Shown here: piece by piece, positions 52,816 through 60,346 of the stretch
Layout: each line of letters opens with the position of its first letter
Position numbering within the stretch: the stretch's first letter is position 1
Assembly (NCBI RefSeq): GCF_000981585.1
Contig: NZ_LN831776.1
Span: 6,431,187-6,495,186, forward strand
From: Paenibacillus riograndensis SBR5
Lineage (GTDB): Bacteria > Bacillota > Bacilli > Paenibacillales > Paenibacillaceae
Length of the DNA stretch: 64,000 nt
Direction: 5' to 3'
Made by a program: the position numbers and the translations under genes
The notes under the pieces: generated by a model
Told to the model about the DNA's origin: nothing
The model's input: the letters and a program-made list of their open reading frames with translations, nothing else
Database searches by the model: none

Positions 52816-53534
52816 TTTCTTCTCTCCTTTCGGAGCAGCCGTACAAGCGACTTGTGATGCAGTTCCTGTACTTGCTTAATCTCCCGCTTCTGCGCCTCAC
52901 TATGGATAATGGAGCCCATCTCCTGATGCACCCGGTAATCCAGCAGCGGATCTTCAATGTAGGACCATTCATAATAAGCCAGGATGCGCAGCCATAAATC
53001 ATAGTCCTGGGTATACAGCAATTTCTCATTAAACAATCCGACCTTCTTGAAAACGTTCATATCCACCATCACAGTGCTTCCATTCACCGGACAGCCCGTC
53101 ATCAGGGTTTCGATCAGCTCCGCTTTGCTGTGAAACGGCACACTGATCCTTCCGGAAGAACGCTCTCCCAGCTCATTGATATAGTAATAAGCCGTATGAT
53201 TAAAGGAGGTCTGTGTAGCAAGCATAACTGCGATTTGCCGGCCGATTTTATCGGGATGGAAACAGTCATCGGCGCTTAACCAGGCAAAATATGCCCCGCT
53301 GGCCGAGGTTATTCCCAGGTTAAGAGCTGAAGCAGTACCGCCGTTTGCTTTGCGGAGCACTTTGATCCGCCCGCTGTAAGGCAACAGCTTTTCCGTGTGA
53401 AGGGTCGATCCGTCGTCCACAACGATAATTTCTATATCCGGGTAGCTCTGCGCAAGTACGCTTTCGATGGCAAGATGCACGTATGAACAATTGTAAAAAG
53501 GGATAATCACCGAAACCCTGGTTCCATAGTTCAT
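52812..53534 (-). CDS. glycosyltransferase family 2 protein
   Basis: A 240-residue GT-A fold glycosyltransferase. VSVIIPFYNCSYVHLAIESVLAQSYPDIEIIVVDDGS is the nucleotide-binding start and FAWLSADDCFHPDKIG contains the metal-binding DxD-type motif (ADD). The catalytic region is around TQDYDLWLRI. There is no membrane segment. It is a clear paralog of the GT2 encoded at 54173-54889, with long identical stretches (KANGGTASALN), so the pair likely arose by duplication and adds related sugars in succession. GAAGGAGGTGAGCGC precedes the ATG. Confidence 0.92.
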   Translation of the reverse strand: MNYGTRVSVIIPFYNCSYVHLAIESVLAQSYPDIEIIVVDDGSTLHTEKLLPYSGRIKVLRKANGGTASALNLGITSASGAYFAWLSADDCFHPDKIGRQIAVMLATQTSFNHTAYYYINELGERSSGRISVPFHSKAELIETLMTGCPVNGSTVMVDMNVFKKVGLFNEKLLYTQDYDLWLRILAYYEWSYIEDPLLDYRVHQEMGSIIHSEAQKREIKQVQELHHKSLVRLLRKERRK

Positions 53535-53562
53535 GCGCTCACCTCCTTCCCGGATGGATTAG

Positions 53563-54138
53563 TTATACGGTTTTGCAGGCCAGCAAGGCGTCCAGTGGCG
53601 CATGATTCGGTCCGAACGCTTCCCGGAAGGAAGGGTTCTCCGCGTGATGAAAGTCTTTCAGCACAGTTACCGCATAGCCCAGCCCCAAAAAATCTTCCGG
53701 TTCCCAGCCGCTCCGGTGTTTTTGATAGTACTCTCCTTGCAGATGGTAATGATCCGTTCCTTCTTGGGGAAAAAAACCGCGTGGGGTAAAAACAACCACG
53801 CGGCCCGCAGCGATGACCTCCGCTTTCCGCAAAAGCTCCTTGCCTTCGCTCATGGTGAAATGCTCCAAAGAGTCAATCAGTGTCACTGCCGAGAAGGTGC
53901 CCGGCAGAAACAGCTTATCGATATGTCTCGCATCAGCATGCACCGGAATGATATGGGACGCTGTATACTTGCGGTGCAGGAGATAGGGTCTGTGAATATC
54001 CAGGCCAATCACAACCGATGCCTCATAGCGTTCAAGCAACGTACCGGTTCCGCTGCCCACATCGAGTATCGTTTCTGCGAATTTCAGATGCTCCAGCAGA
54101 ACCGGAAGGAAGTCCTTTACTTTAATTTCCCGGTACAT
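53563..54138 (-). CDS. class I SAM-dependent methyltransferase
   Basis: A 191-residue methyltransferase. Motif I is TILDVGSGTGTLLERY, the acidic residue follows in VIGLDIHRPYL, then PVHADARHIDKLFLPGTFSAVTLIDSLEHF. Its place between two glycosyltransferase genes suggests that it methylates a sugar of the glycan, for example as a terminal O-methyl cap; this is inference. The start is ATG 54138 with GGGAGG nine bases upstream; a longer frame runs to 54192 inside the preceding gene. It is spaced by 34 and 28 bases from its neighbours. Confidence 0.88.
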   Translation of the reverse strand: MYREIKVKDFLPVLLEHLKFAETILDVGSGTGTLLERYEASVVIGLDIHRPYLLHRKYTASHIIPVHADARHIDKLFLPGTFSAVTLIDSLEHFTMSEGKELLRKAEVIAAGRVVVFTPRGFFPQEGTDHYHLQGEYYQKHRSGWEPEDFLGLGYAVTVLKDFHHAENPSFREAFGPNHAPLDALLACKTV

Positions 54139-54172
54139 AGATTCTAGCCTCCCACATCTACCAGATTGCTGC

Positions 54173-54889
54173 TCAGCCGCCCATGGAAGCAATTAAACTG
54201 CGGAGCATGGGGGTGTAACGGGCGTTGGTCGCCGCAGCTTCAGCCATAATGGCATCATAATGCTTGAGTGTACCCATTCCGTCATGCCGCCGGTAGGCAG
54301 TCAGGGACTGATTGAGCATCACAGGCGGATATCCGTTCAGAATCGCCCGGAACCACAGGTCATAATCATGGGTATAGGGCAGCGACTCATCGAAAAGCCC
54401 AATGGCGGCGAACAGCTCCCGCTTGAACATGACGGTGCAGCCATTAATCGGATTGCCCTGCAGAAAACAGCGCAAATAGTCAAGATGGCTTGGAAATACC
54501 GCCGCCGCATTAAGCTCGGTCAGTTGTGTGCTTTCATTTATATAGTTGAAGTTGGTGTAGGTGATCAGCAGGCGGTTCTGATCCATGAACAGCACTTGAT
54601 TGTTTATTTTGTCGCGGTAGAACATATCATCCGAGCTGAGCCAGACCACATAATCACCTGTGGCATGACGGATTCCGTGATTCAGTGCGGACGCGGTTCC
54701 TCCATTAGCCTTCCCCAGATAGTGAATGTGCGGGAGGTATGGCGTAATCCGGTCTGTGTGCATAGTGGAGCCATCGTCGACAACGATGATCTCATATGGC
54801 TGCCAGGATTGGTTCAAGGCGCTTTGCAGCGCCTGCTCGATATAAGGGCAATTGTAAAAAGGAATCACCACGGATACTCTCGGTCTCAT
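54173..54889 (-). CDS. glycosyltransferase family 2 protein
   Basis: A 238-residue GT-A glycosyltransferase: VSVVIPFYNCPYIEQALQSALNQSWQPYEIIVVDDGS, then YVVWLSSDDMFYRDKI with the acidic metal site, and THDYDLWFRAILNGYPP near the end. It is paralogous to the GT2 encoded two genes downstream. GGAGG lies upstream and its ATG overlaps the epimerase stop as ATGA. The sugar it transfers may be the UDP-deoxy-amino sugar made by the first genes of the operon, but the sequence does not show this. Confidence 0.92.
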   Translation of the reverse strand: MRPRVSVVIPFYNCPYIEQALQSALNQSWQPYEIIVVDDGSTMHTDRITPYLPHIHYLGKANGGTASALNHGIRHATGDYVVWLSSDDMFYRDKINNQVLFMDQNRLLITYTNFNYINESTQLTELNAAAVFPSHLDYLRCFLQGNPINGCTVMFKRELFAAIGLFDESLPYTHDYDLWFRAILNGYPPVMLNQSLTAYRRHDGMGTLKHYDAIMAEAAATNARYTPMLRSLIASMGG

Positions 54890-55887
54890 AAAGCACCTCC
54901 TTCTCTGCTTGCCCGGTAATAGTCCATAATATCCGCAAGTGAACGGGACAGCTCAATCAGCGGGCTCCAGCCGAGACAGGCGGCATTGTCCTCGGGGGAT
55001 GCGGATAATTCCTCCTGATTAACTAATGCGCCGGACAACGCTGCCGGAACGGCAGCTGCGGATGCAGCGGCTTCCTGCTCCGCAGCCGTGTCCACCGGCC
55101 CCCAATCCATCGCCACCGGGGCAGCCGCATGGGCCAGCAATTGCCCGGCAACTGCGCCAAGCCCCCGCAGGGTGCCGGAATCAATACGGTAGACCTTCCC
55201 CGGCTCTCCACTGCGCAGAATACAGTCATAGGCTCTGACCGCATCCCGCACATCAAGGAAGTCCCTGAGGGCAAACCGTGAGGAAAGCCTAAACGGCGGA
55301 AGGGTTTCAGAAGTGCCTGCAGCGGCCTCACTGCGTACAATATGCTGTGCCAGCAGGGAACAGAAGCCTGTAGACGGCCCGGGCCCGATCAGATTGCAGG
55401 GTTCCGCAAGCAGCACCGGCTGCTTGAACAATGTGCACCAGGCCAGAGATACCAGTTCCTCCAGGGTTTTGCTCAGACTGTACGGATGAGGCGGTCCTTC
55501 CGCCAGGCCCGGCTTGAACTTAAGCCGGGAGCCGGCCACCAGAATACGGCGGGCCGGCCGGGTACGCAATCCCTCCAGCAAGTAGAGCGTAGACATGACG
55601 TTCGTTTCCATGTAGAGCAGCGGGTCCTGCCAGGATTCCGGGACTGAGTTTTTGCCGGCGAGATGCAGCACTTCTTCCGGCTCTACCTCCTCAATCATCG
55701 ACTGTACCGCCCGGCGGTCGCTCAAATCACAGACCTGCTGCTTCACACCTGCGGGAAAAATGCCGGAAGCTGCTGCAGCACTCCGCACCACGGCGGTCAC
55801 TTCCGCACCTGCTGCATGAAAGTAAGCTACGGCATGCCTTCCGGTAAATCCGGAAGCCCCGGTAATCAGAATTCTCCGCGTCTTCAT
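54886..55887 (-). CDS. NAD-dependent epimerase/dehydratase
   Basis: A 333-residue extended short-chain dehydrogenase. The dinucleotide loop is ITGASGFTGRHAVAYF, and the catalytic part is HLAGKNSVPESWQ and HPYSLSKTLEELV, where YxxxK (YSLSK) is present. It resembles GDP-mannose 4,6-dehydratase and UDP-glucose 4-epimerase-like enzymes that modify nucleotide sugars. The C-terminal third (SAAAVPAALSGALVNQEE) is Ala-rich. It overlaps both neighbours by four bases, so it belongs to the operon. The exact reaction is not evident. Confidence 0.88.
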   Translation of the reverse strand: MKTRRILITGASGFTGRHAVAYFHAAGAEVTAVVRSAAAASGIFPAGVKQQVCDLSDRRAVQSMIEEVEPEEVLHLAGKNSVPESWQDPLLYMETNVMSTLYLLEGLRTRPARRILVAGSRLKFKPGLAEGPPHPYSLSKTLEELVSLAWCTLFKQPVLLAEPCNLIGPGPSTGFCSLLAQHIVRSEAAAGTSETLPPFRLSSRFALRDFLDVRDAVRAYDCILRSGEPGKVYRIDSGTLRGLGAVAGQLLAHAAAPVAMDWGPVDTAAEQEAAASAAAVPAALSGALVNQEELSASPEDNAACLGWSPLIELSRSLADIMDYYRASREGGAL

Positions 55888-56723
55888 ATCGACATCGCCG
55901 GCTGCTTCATCCAGGCCGCCAGTTCTGCCAGCATCACGGGGTACGGAGGCAGCTGCACCTGAACATCCGCTCTCGTGCTGACCAGTGTGCGGTCCTGAAT
56001 ATGCGCAGACTCGGGAATGATTTCTACATCCTCTTTGTTGAAGGCTGCCTGCATGTGCCGGAGCAGCTCATATTTGCTGACCGGCTGCGGATGGGCCAGA
56101 TGGATCAGCCCGGAGATTTCCGGTTCCAGCAGACCGTCTATAGCTTTGGCCAGCTCCAGTGTGGTTACCCCGTTCCACATCACCCGCCGGTATCCGGATA
56201 CCGGCCCCCGCTGGGCCAGGAACCATTCCATCAGCCCGATGCCCGAAGGGCGGATTTCCGGGCCAATGATAGAGGTTCGGATCGTCAGGTGCCCGGGCTC
56301 CCGCACTTCTCCAAGACTTTTGGTGATCGCATACACAGATGTGCCGTCAGGCGTATCGTCTTCCGTATAACCGCCGCGTGTTCCTTCGAACACGCAGTCG
56401 GTACTGATATGGATGAGCCGGGCATGCACACCGTCCGCCGCGCGGCGGAGCCGGTGGGGCAGGAATCCGTTCACATGGTAGGCGCCGATCCGGTCACGCT
56501 CGGCAAATTGATTCAGCACACCCAGCGCATTGATGATGCAATGGGGAGAGACAATTTCGACCAGCTTTTCAACTCCGGCAATATCATCAGCATCTATATA
56601 CAGCCCGCCAAGATCACTCTTATCCCGGGTTGTATGGAAGACGTGATGCTTGCCTTGACGGCGGAAATAATCCGCCAGCATATGACCCGCCATACCGTTT
56701 CCGCCGAGGATAAGCAGCTTCAT
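55884..56723 (-). CDS. RmlD-like nucleotide-sugar reductase
   Basis: A 279-residue SDR of the dTDP-4-dehydrorhamnose reductase family. The NADPH loop is ILGGNGMAGHMLADYF, the catalytic motifs are HISTDCVFEG and TSVYAITKSLGE (YxxxK). Together with the adjacent CapE-like dehydratase and the 2-epimerase it fits the three-enzyme route from UDP-GlcNAc to a UDP-2-acetamido-2,6-dideoxy-L-hexose (UDP-L-FucNAc or UDP-L-QuiNAc), where it would reduce C4. It lacks the C-terminal cupin domain of Staphylococcus CapF. GGAGG precedes the ATG, which overlaps the dehydratase stop. Confidence 0.9.
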   Translation of the reverse strand: MKLLILGGNGMAGHMLADYFRRQGKHHVFHTTRDKSDLGGLYIDADDIAGVEKLVEIVSPHCIINALGVLNQFAERDRIGAYHVNGFLPHRLRRAADGVHARLIHISTDCVFEGTRGGYTEDDTPDGTSVYAITKSLGEVREPGHLTIRTSIIGPEIRPSGIGLMEWFLAQRGPVSGYRRVMWNGVTTLELAKAIDGLLEPEISGLIHLAHPQPVSKYELLRHMQAAFNKEDVEIIPESAHIQDRTLVSTRADVQVQLPPYPVMLAELAAWMKQPAMSI

Positions 56724-57706
56724 TGGAGGAACCCTCCCCGGATCAGGATGTCCTTGATCTCCCTCTGGTCCATCAGGTTATTCTCGGAGCTGAAGCTGTT
56801 GAAGGAAACATGCGGATATTTGCTGTAACGGGCTTTGAGTTCAGGCATATCCAGCGTAGGCAGAATGACCAGATACTGCTCATCGTAGACAACCGTCGTC
56901 TGGCTTTCGAAATCACTCATCAGAATTTCATGGATTTTTTCGCCAGGGCGGATACCTGCTTCAATAATGCTCACATCCCGTCTGCCTGAAGCCTCAATCA
57001 GCACTTCGGCGAGATCCACGATCCGGCAGGTTGGCATGGTCATTACAAAGATTTCACCACCGAGGCTGACCTCAGAGGCCTTGAACAGCAAGGTGATGGC
57101 ATCGCGCAGGGTGAAGAAGAAGCGGGTCATTTTCATATCTGTAATCCGCACCTGTCCCTTGTCCTTGATCTGCTTCATGAACAGATGGACCACACTGCCG
57201 TTCGTTCCCAGCACATTCCCGCCGCGCACCGTGACGAACCGGGTGTTGGAGCCCAGCAGGTTGGCGTAGACGAACAGCTTTTCCCCGATCGCTTTGGTCA
57301 TCCCGTAGAAATTGGAGGGATTGGCCGCTTTGTCGGTGGAGATGTAAATCGCTTTTTCCACATTGCAGGCAATGGCTGCTTCAATGACGTTCTGGGTGCC
57401 GACCACGTTGGTCTTGAGCGCTTCATACGGCTGGTCTTCGCAGACCGGAACATGCTTGAGGGCCGCCAGATGAAAGACATAATCGATGCCCCGGCATGCC
57501 GCCACCAAAGCGTCCTTGTCACGGATATCGCCAATGATGAAGCTGAGGCGGGAATCCTCATATTCGCGGCTCATGGCCACTTGAGCAGACTCGCTGCGGG
57601 AGAATATGACAATCTCTTTCGGGTTCTGCGGCAAAAGCTGCCGGATGAGTTCATGCCCCCAGGAACCGGTTCCGCCTGTAACCAAAATCCTTTTATTATT
57701 GAACAT
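56720..57706 (-). CDS. UDP-GlcNAc 4,6-dehydratase (CapE/CapD-like)
   Basis: A 328-residue extended SDR of the polysaccharide biosynthesis CapD/CapE/FlaA1 family. The loop is VTGGTGSWGHELIRQLLPQNPKEIVIFSRSE, followed by GDIRDKDAL, and YISTDKAANPSNFYGMTKAIGEK carries the SDR Tyr-Lys pair in YGMTK with the Thr/Asp typical of dehydratases. The single-domain soluble form fits the 5-inverting enzyme that starts UDP-L-FucNAc or related pathways. The ATG at 57706 follows GGAGG and overlaps the epimerase gene end by 11 bases. A TTG five codons earlier is less likely. Confidence 0.92.
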   Translation of the reverse strand: MFNNKRILVTGGTGSWGHELIRQLLPQNPKEIVIFSRSESAQVAMSREYEDSRLSFIIGDIRDKDALVAACRGIDYVFHLAALKHVPVCEDQPYEALKTNVVGTQNVIEAAIACNVEKAIYISTDKAANPSNFYGMTKAIGEKLFVYANLLGSNTRFVTVRGGNVLGTNGSVVHLFMKQIKDKGQVRITDMKMTRFFFTLRDAITLLFKASEVSLGGEIFVMTMPTCRIVDLAEVLIEASGRRDVSIIEAGIRPGEKIHEILMSDFESQTTVVYDEQYLVILPTLDMPELKARYSKYPHVSFNSFSSENNLMDQREIKDILIRGGFLQ

Positions 57707-58790
57707 GCAGGTTCCCTCCAAGCAAAAATTTGACTACCTTAACAGAGACATCCGGGGTCAAATAGCCTTCCGGCGCCTCCCATTCGGGACTCAGTGACGT
57801 CATCAGCCGGGTACAGCGCAATATGCTCTCCTGCTCCACTCCTGAAACTACATTGCTTCCGCAGTCCACCGTTTCCGGACGTTCTGTGGTCCGGCGGATG
57901 GTTACTGTCGGCACTCCCATCAGGCAGCATTCCTCCTGAACGGTTCCGCTGTCGGTGATTGCGCACAGGGCATACTGCTCCAAATGGACAAAATCAAAAA
58001 ATCCAAAAGGCTCATGAAACTCCACCAGCGGGTTCATCTCCAGCTTGAATTGCTCCGCCAGCTTGGAACGCGTACGGGGATGGATGCTGCAGATCAGGCG
58101 TAGGCCAAAATGCTCTGCCACCAGGTTCAACCCGGACATAATCTGCCGGAGCGATTCGGGATCATCCACATTTTCAGCCCGGTGGGCAGTAACCAGAAAG
58201 TACTGTCCTGCCATAAGGTTCAGCCGGTCCAGAATATCGCTGGCTCCGATCTGCCGGTTATAATGCTTAATCACTTCATGAATCGGATTCCCGGTTAAAA
58301 CAATGCGCTGGCTAGGAAATCCTTCGCTGAGCAGATGCCGCTTGCTCTGCTGGGTATAGGGCATATTTATGGTGGAAACAGCGTCTATGACACGGCGGTT
58401 TTTCTCCTCCGGCACTTTCAAATCGTAGCAGCGGTTTCCCGCTTCCATGTGCACCACAGGAATGCCCATCCGCTCGGCAAGGATAGCGCACAGCGCACTG
58501 TTCGTATCCCCCAGCAGCAGAATCCGGTCGGGCTGCTCCTGGAGCAGAATGCTCTCCAGGCTCCCGAACATGGCAGCAAGCTGCCCGCCAAGCCCGGCCT
58601 GCTTATCCTGAAGCACATAATCCGGTGCCCTCAGCCCCAGCTCAGCGAAGAAAATCCCGCTGAGGCTGGCGGTGAAGTTCTGTCCCGTATGCACCAGCAC
58701 ATGCTGCTCCGCATGCTCATCGAGCAGCGGAATAATGACACTTAAGCGGATGATCTCGGGCCGTGTGCCCAAAATCGTCATGATCTTCAT
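57696..58790 (-). CDS. wecB: UDP-N-acetylglucosamine 2-epimerase
   Basis: A 364-residue non-hydrolysing 2-epimerase (WecB/MnaA/CapG fold). Signatures: LGTRPEIIRLSVIIPLLDE, GDTNSALCAILAERMGIPVVHMEAGNR, EEKNRRVIDAVSTINMPYTQQSK, VTAHRAENVD and DSGTVQEECCLMGVPTVTIRRTTERPE. In the CapE-F-G scheme the equivalent enzyme epimerises C2 in the last step; it could otherwise make UDP-ManNAc. AAGGGGAG lies seven bases before ATG 58790. The frame stays open for 180 further codons through the 51-bp hairpin array, but those codons lie outside the gene. It is the first gene of the eight-gene operon. Confidence 0.93.
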   Translation of the reverse strand: MKIMTILGTRPEIIRLSVIIPLLDEHAEQHVLVHTGQNFTASLSGIFFAELGLRAPDYVLQDKQAGLGGQLAAMFGSLESILLQEQPDRILLLGDTNSALCAILAERMGIPVVHMEAGNRCYDLKVPEEKNRRVIDAVSTINMPYTQQSKRHLLSEGFPSQRIVLTGNPIHEVIKHYNRQIGASDILDRLNLMAGQYFLVTAHRAENVDDPESLRQIMSGLNLVAEHFGLRLICSIHPRTRSKLAEQFKLEMNPLVEFHEPFGFFDFVHLEQYALCAITDSGTVQEECCLMGVPTVTIRRTTERPETVDCGSNVVSGVEQESILRCTRLMTSLSPEWEAPEGYLTPDVSVKVVKFLLGGNLHVQ

Positions 58791-58910
58791 GGGTTCACTC
58801 CCCTTTGGGTGTTGGCCTGCCGCAGGATTGTGCGGCGGGCTGGTGTTAAGCCACGGCGCGCCAGAGTTGGCCGGTCGCCGGGTACGTCTGGCGTGCGGGT
58901 GGCCCGATAA

Positions 58911-59345
58911 AACGGCATTTCTGCCGTTGTTAGAGGTTACTTTTACGTGAGTGGCAGATTTAACGGCAGTTTTGCCGTTGTTGAGTACGACTGGTGCGGG
59001 AGCGACGGATTTAACGGCAGTTCTGCCGTTGTTGAGTGCGACTGGTGCGGGAGCGGCGGATTTAACGGCAGTTTTGCCGTTGTTAGGGTACGACTGGTGC
59101 GGGAGCGGCGGATTTAACAGCATTTTTGCCGTTGTTGGGTGCGACTGGTGCGGGAGCGACGGATTTAACGGCAGTTTTGCCGTTGTTGAGTACGACTGGT
59201 GCGGACGTGGCGGATTTAACGGCATTTTTGCCGTTGTTGAGTACGACTGGTGCGGACGTGGCGGATTTAACGGCATTTTTGCTGTTGTTGGGTGCGACTG
59301 GTGCGGACGTGGCGGATTTAACGGCATTTTTGCCGTTGTTTCGGA
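58911..59345. repeat. 51-bp hairpin array 4 (nine copies)
   Basis: Hairpins of the AACGGCAnTTTTGCCGTT type begin at 58911, 58962, 59013, 59064, 59116, 59167, 59218, 59269 and 59320; the period is 51 bases, once 52. The linker is conserved within this array (GAGTACGACTGGTGCGG...GGATTT) and unlike those of arrays 1-3. It ends about 120 bases upstream of the epimerase start and would lie in or before its leader. Confidence 0.92.
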
Positions 59346-59399
59346 TGCGAGTGGGAAAAAGTATAGTTATTTCTCCCGAAAATAAACAATATTGAGATT

Positions 59400-60010
59400 T
59401 AGGTGGAAAAAGTAAACTTAATTAGGCAATTTTTGTCCGTTAGATGCAAAATGGGCTGAAATAGTGATACTTTTTCCACTTAGTTTGGGTAACGCAGGGC
59501 TATCGAGCAAATTAGTGATACTTTTTCCACTTCACCCAACCAAGGCGCATCGTGAGGATGCATCATTCCTTATACAAACTTCTTAACAATCTGAGCCTGG
59601 CGCGCCGGTGGCGGAGCTAATGAAACTTCGGCCGGATTAGTGATACTTTTTCCACTTCACCCAACCAAGGCGCATCGAAAGGATACGTCGTTCCTTATAC
59701 AAACTTCTTAACAACCTGAGCCCGGCGCGCCGATGGCGGAATTAATGAAACTTCGGCCGGATTAGTGATACTTTTTCCACTTCACCCAACCATGGCGCAT
59801 CGTGAGGATGCGTACGTTCCTTATACAAACTTCTTAACAACCTAAGCCTGGCGCGCCGATGGCGGAGCTAATGAAACTTCGGCCGGATTAGTGGTACTTT
59901 TTCCACTTCACCCAACCAAGGCGTATCGAGAGGATGCGTACGTTGCTTATACAAACTTCTTAACAACCTAAGCCTGGCGCGCCGATGGCGGAGCTAATGA
60001 AACTTAGGCC
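59400..60010. repeat. 125-bp tandem repeat, about four copies
   Basis: Units that begin ATTAGTGATACTTTTTCCAC start at 59511, 59636, 59761 and 59887 (125, 125, 126 apart). Each continues through CACCCAACCAAGGCG, CTTATACAAACTTCTTAACAA and GGCGCGCC. The opening motif is the reverse complement of the AAGTGGAAAAAGG...ACTAAT motif beside arrays 1-3. The stretch 60011-60345 has degenerate GGCGCGC/GTGGCGGA remnants and one AACGGC/GCCGTT hairpin (60247-60262). No gene is seen in 58791-60345. Confidence 0.85.
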
Positions 60011-60322
60011 TATGTTGCCTGCATGCTGGCGCGCTGGTGGCGGAGTTAACATTACTTTGGTGGTGTTGGTCATTTGGCGCGTTGATGGCGGAATTAATTG
60101 TACTCCAGACGGTATTGCGTGCATCTAGGCACCTGTCGCCGAAATAGCGAACTTCAAACGGTGCTGCCTGCATGCTGTATCGCGCCGGTGGCGGAACTAA
60201 CGAACTTCAGACGGTGTTGCGTGCATCTGCGCCCGGTGGCGGAGATAACGGCTTTGGCCGTTATTGAGCGGCACGGCGCGGCTTCGGGCGGCTGCGCACT
60301 TGCACCGCGCAGCTGCTTGAAG

Positions 60323-60346
60323 GGCACGCCTCCCCGGCGGCGTGCC
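60323..60346 (-). terminator. GC-rich hairpin at the end of the basic-tail GT gene
   Basis: GGCACGCC pairs with GGCGTGCC around eight bases; the stem abuts the stop codon. There is no U-run, so termination is uncertain. Confidence 0.45.

Noticed and set aside
58791..59327. N-terminal extension of the UDP-GlcNAc 2-epimerase through array 4
   Set aside because: A good ribosome site and the family's normal N-terminus (MKIMTILGTRPE) place the start at 58790.
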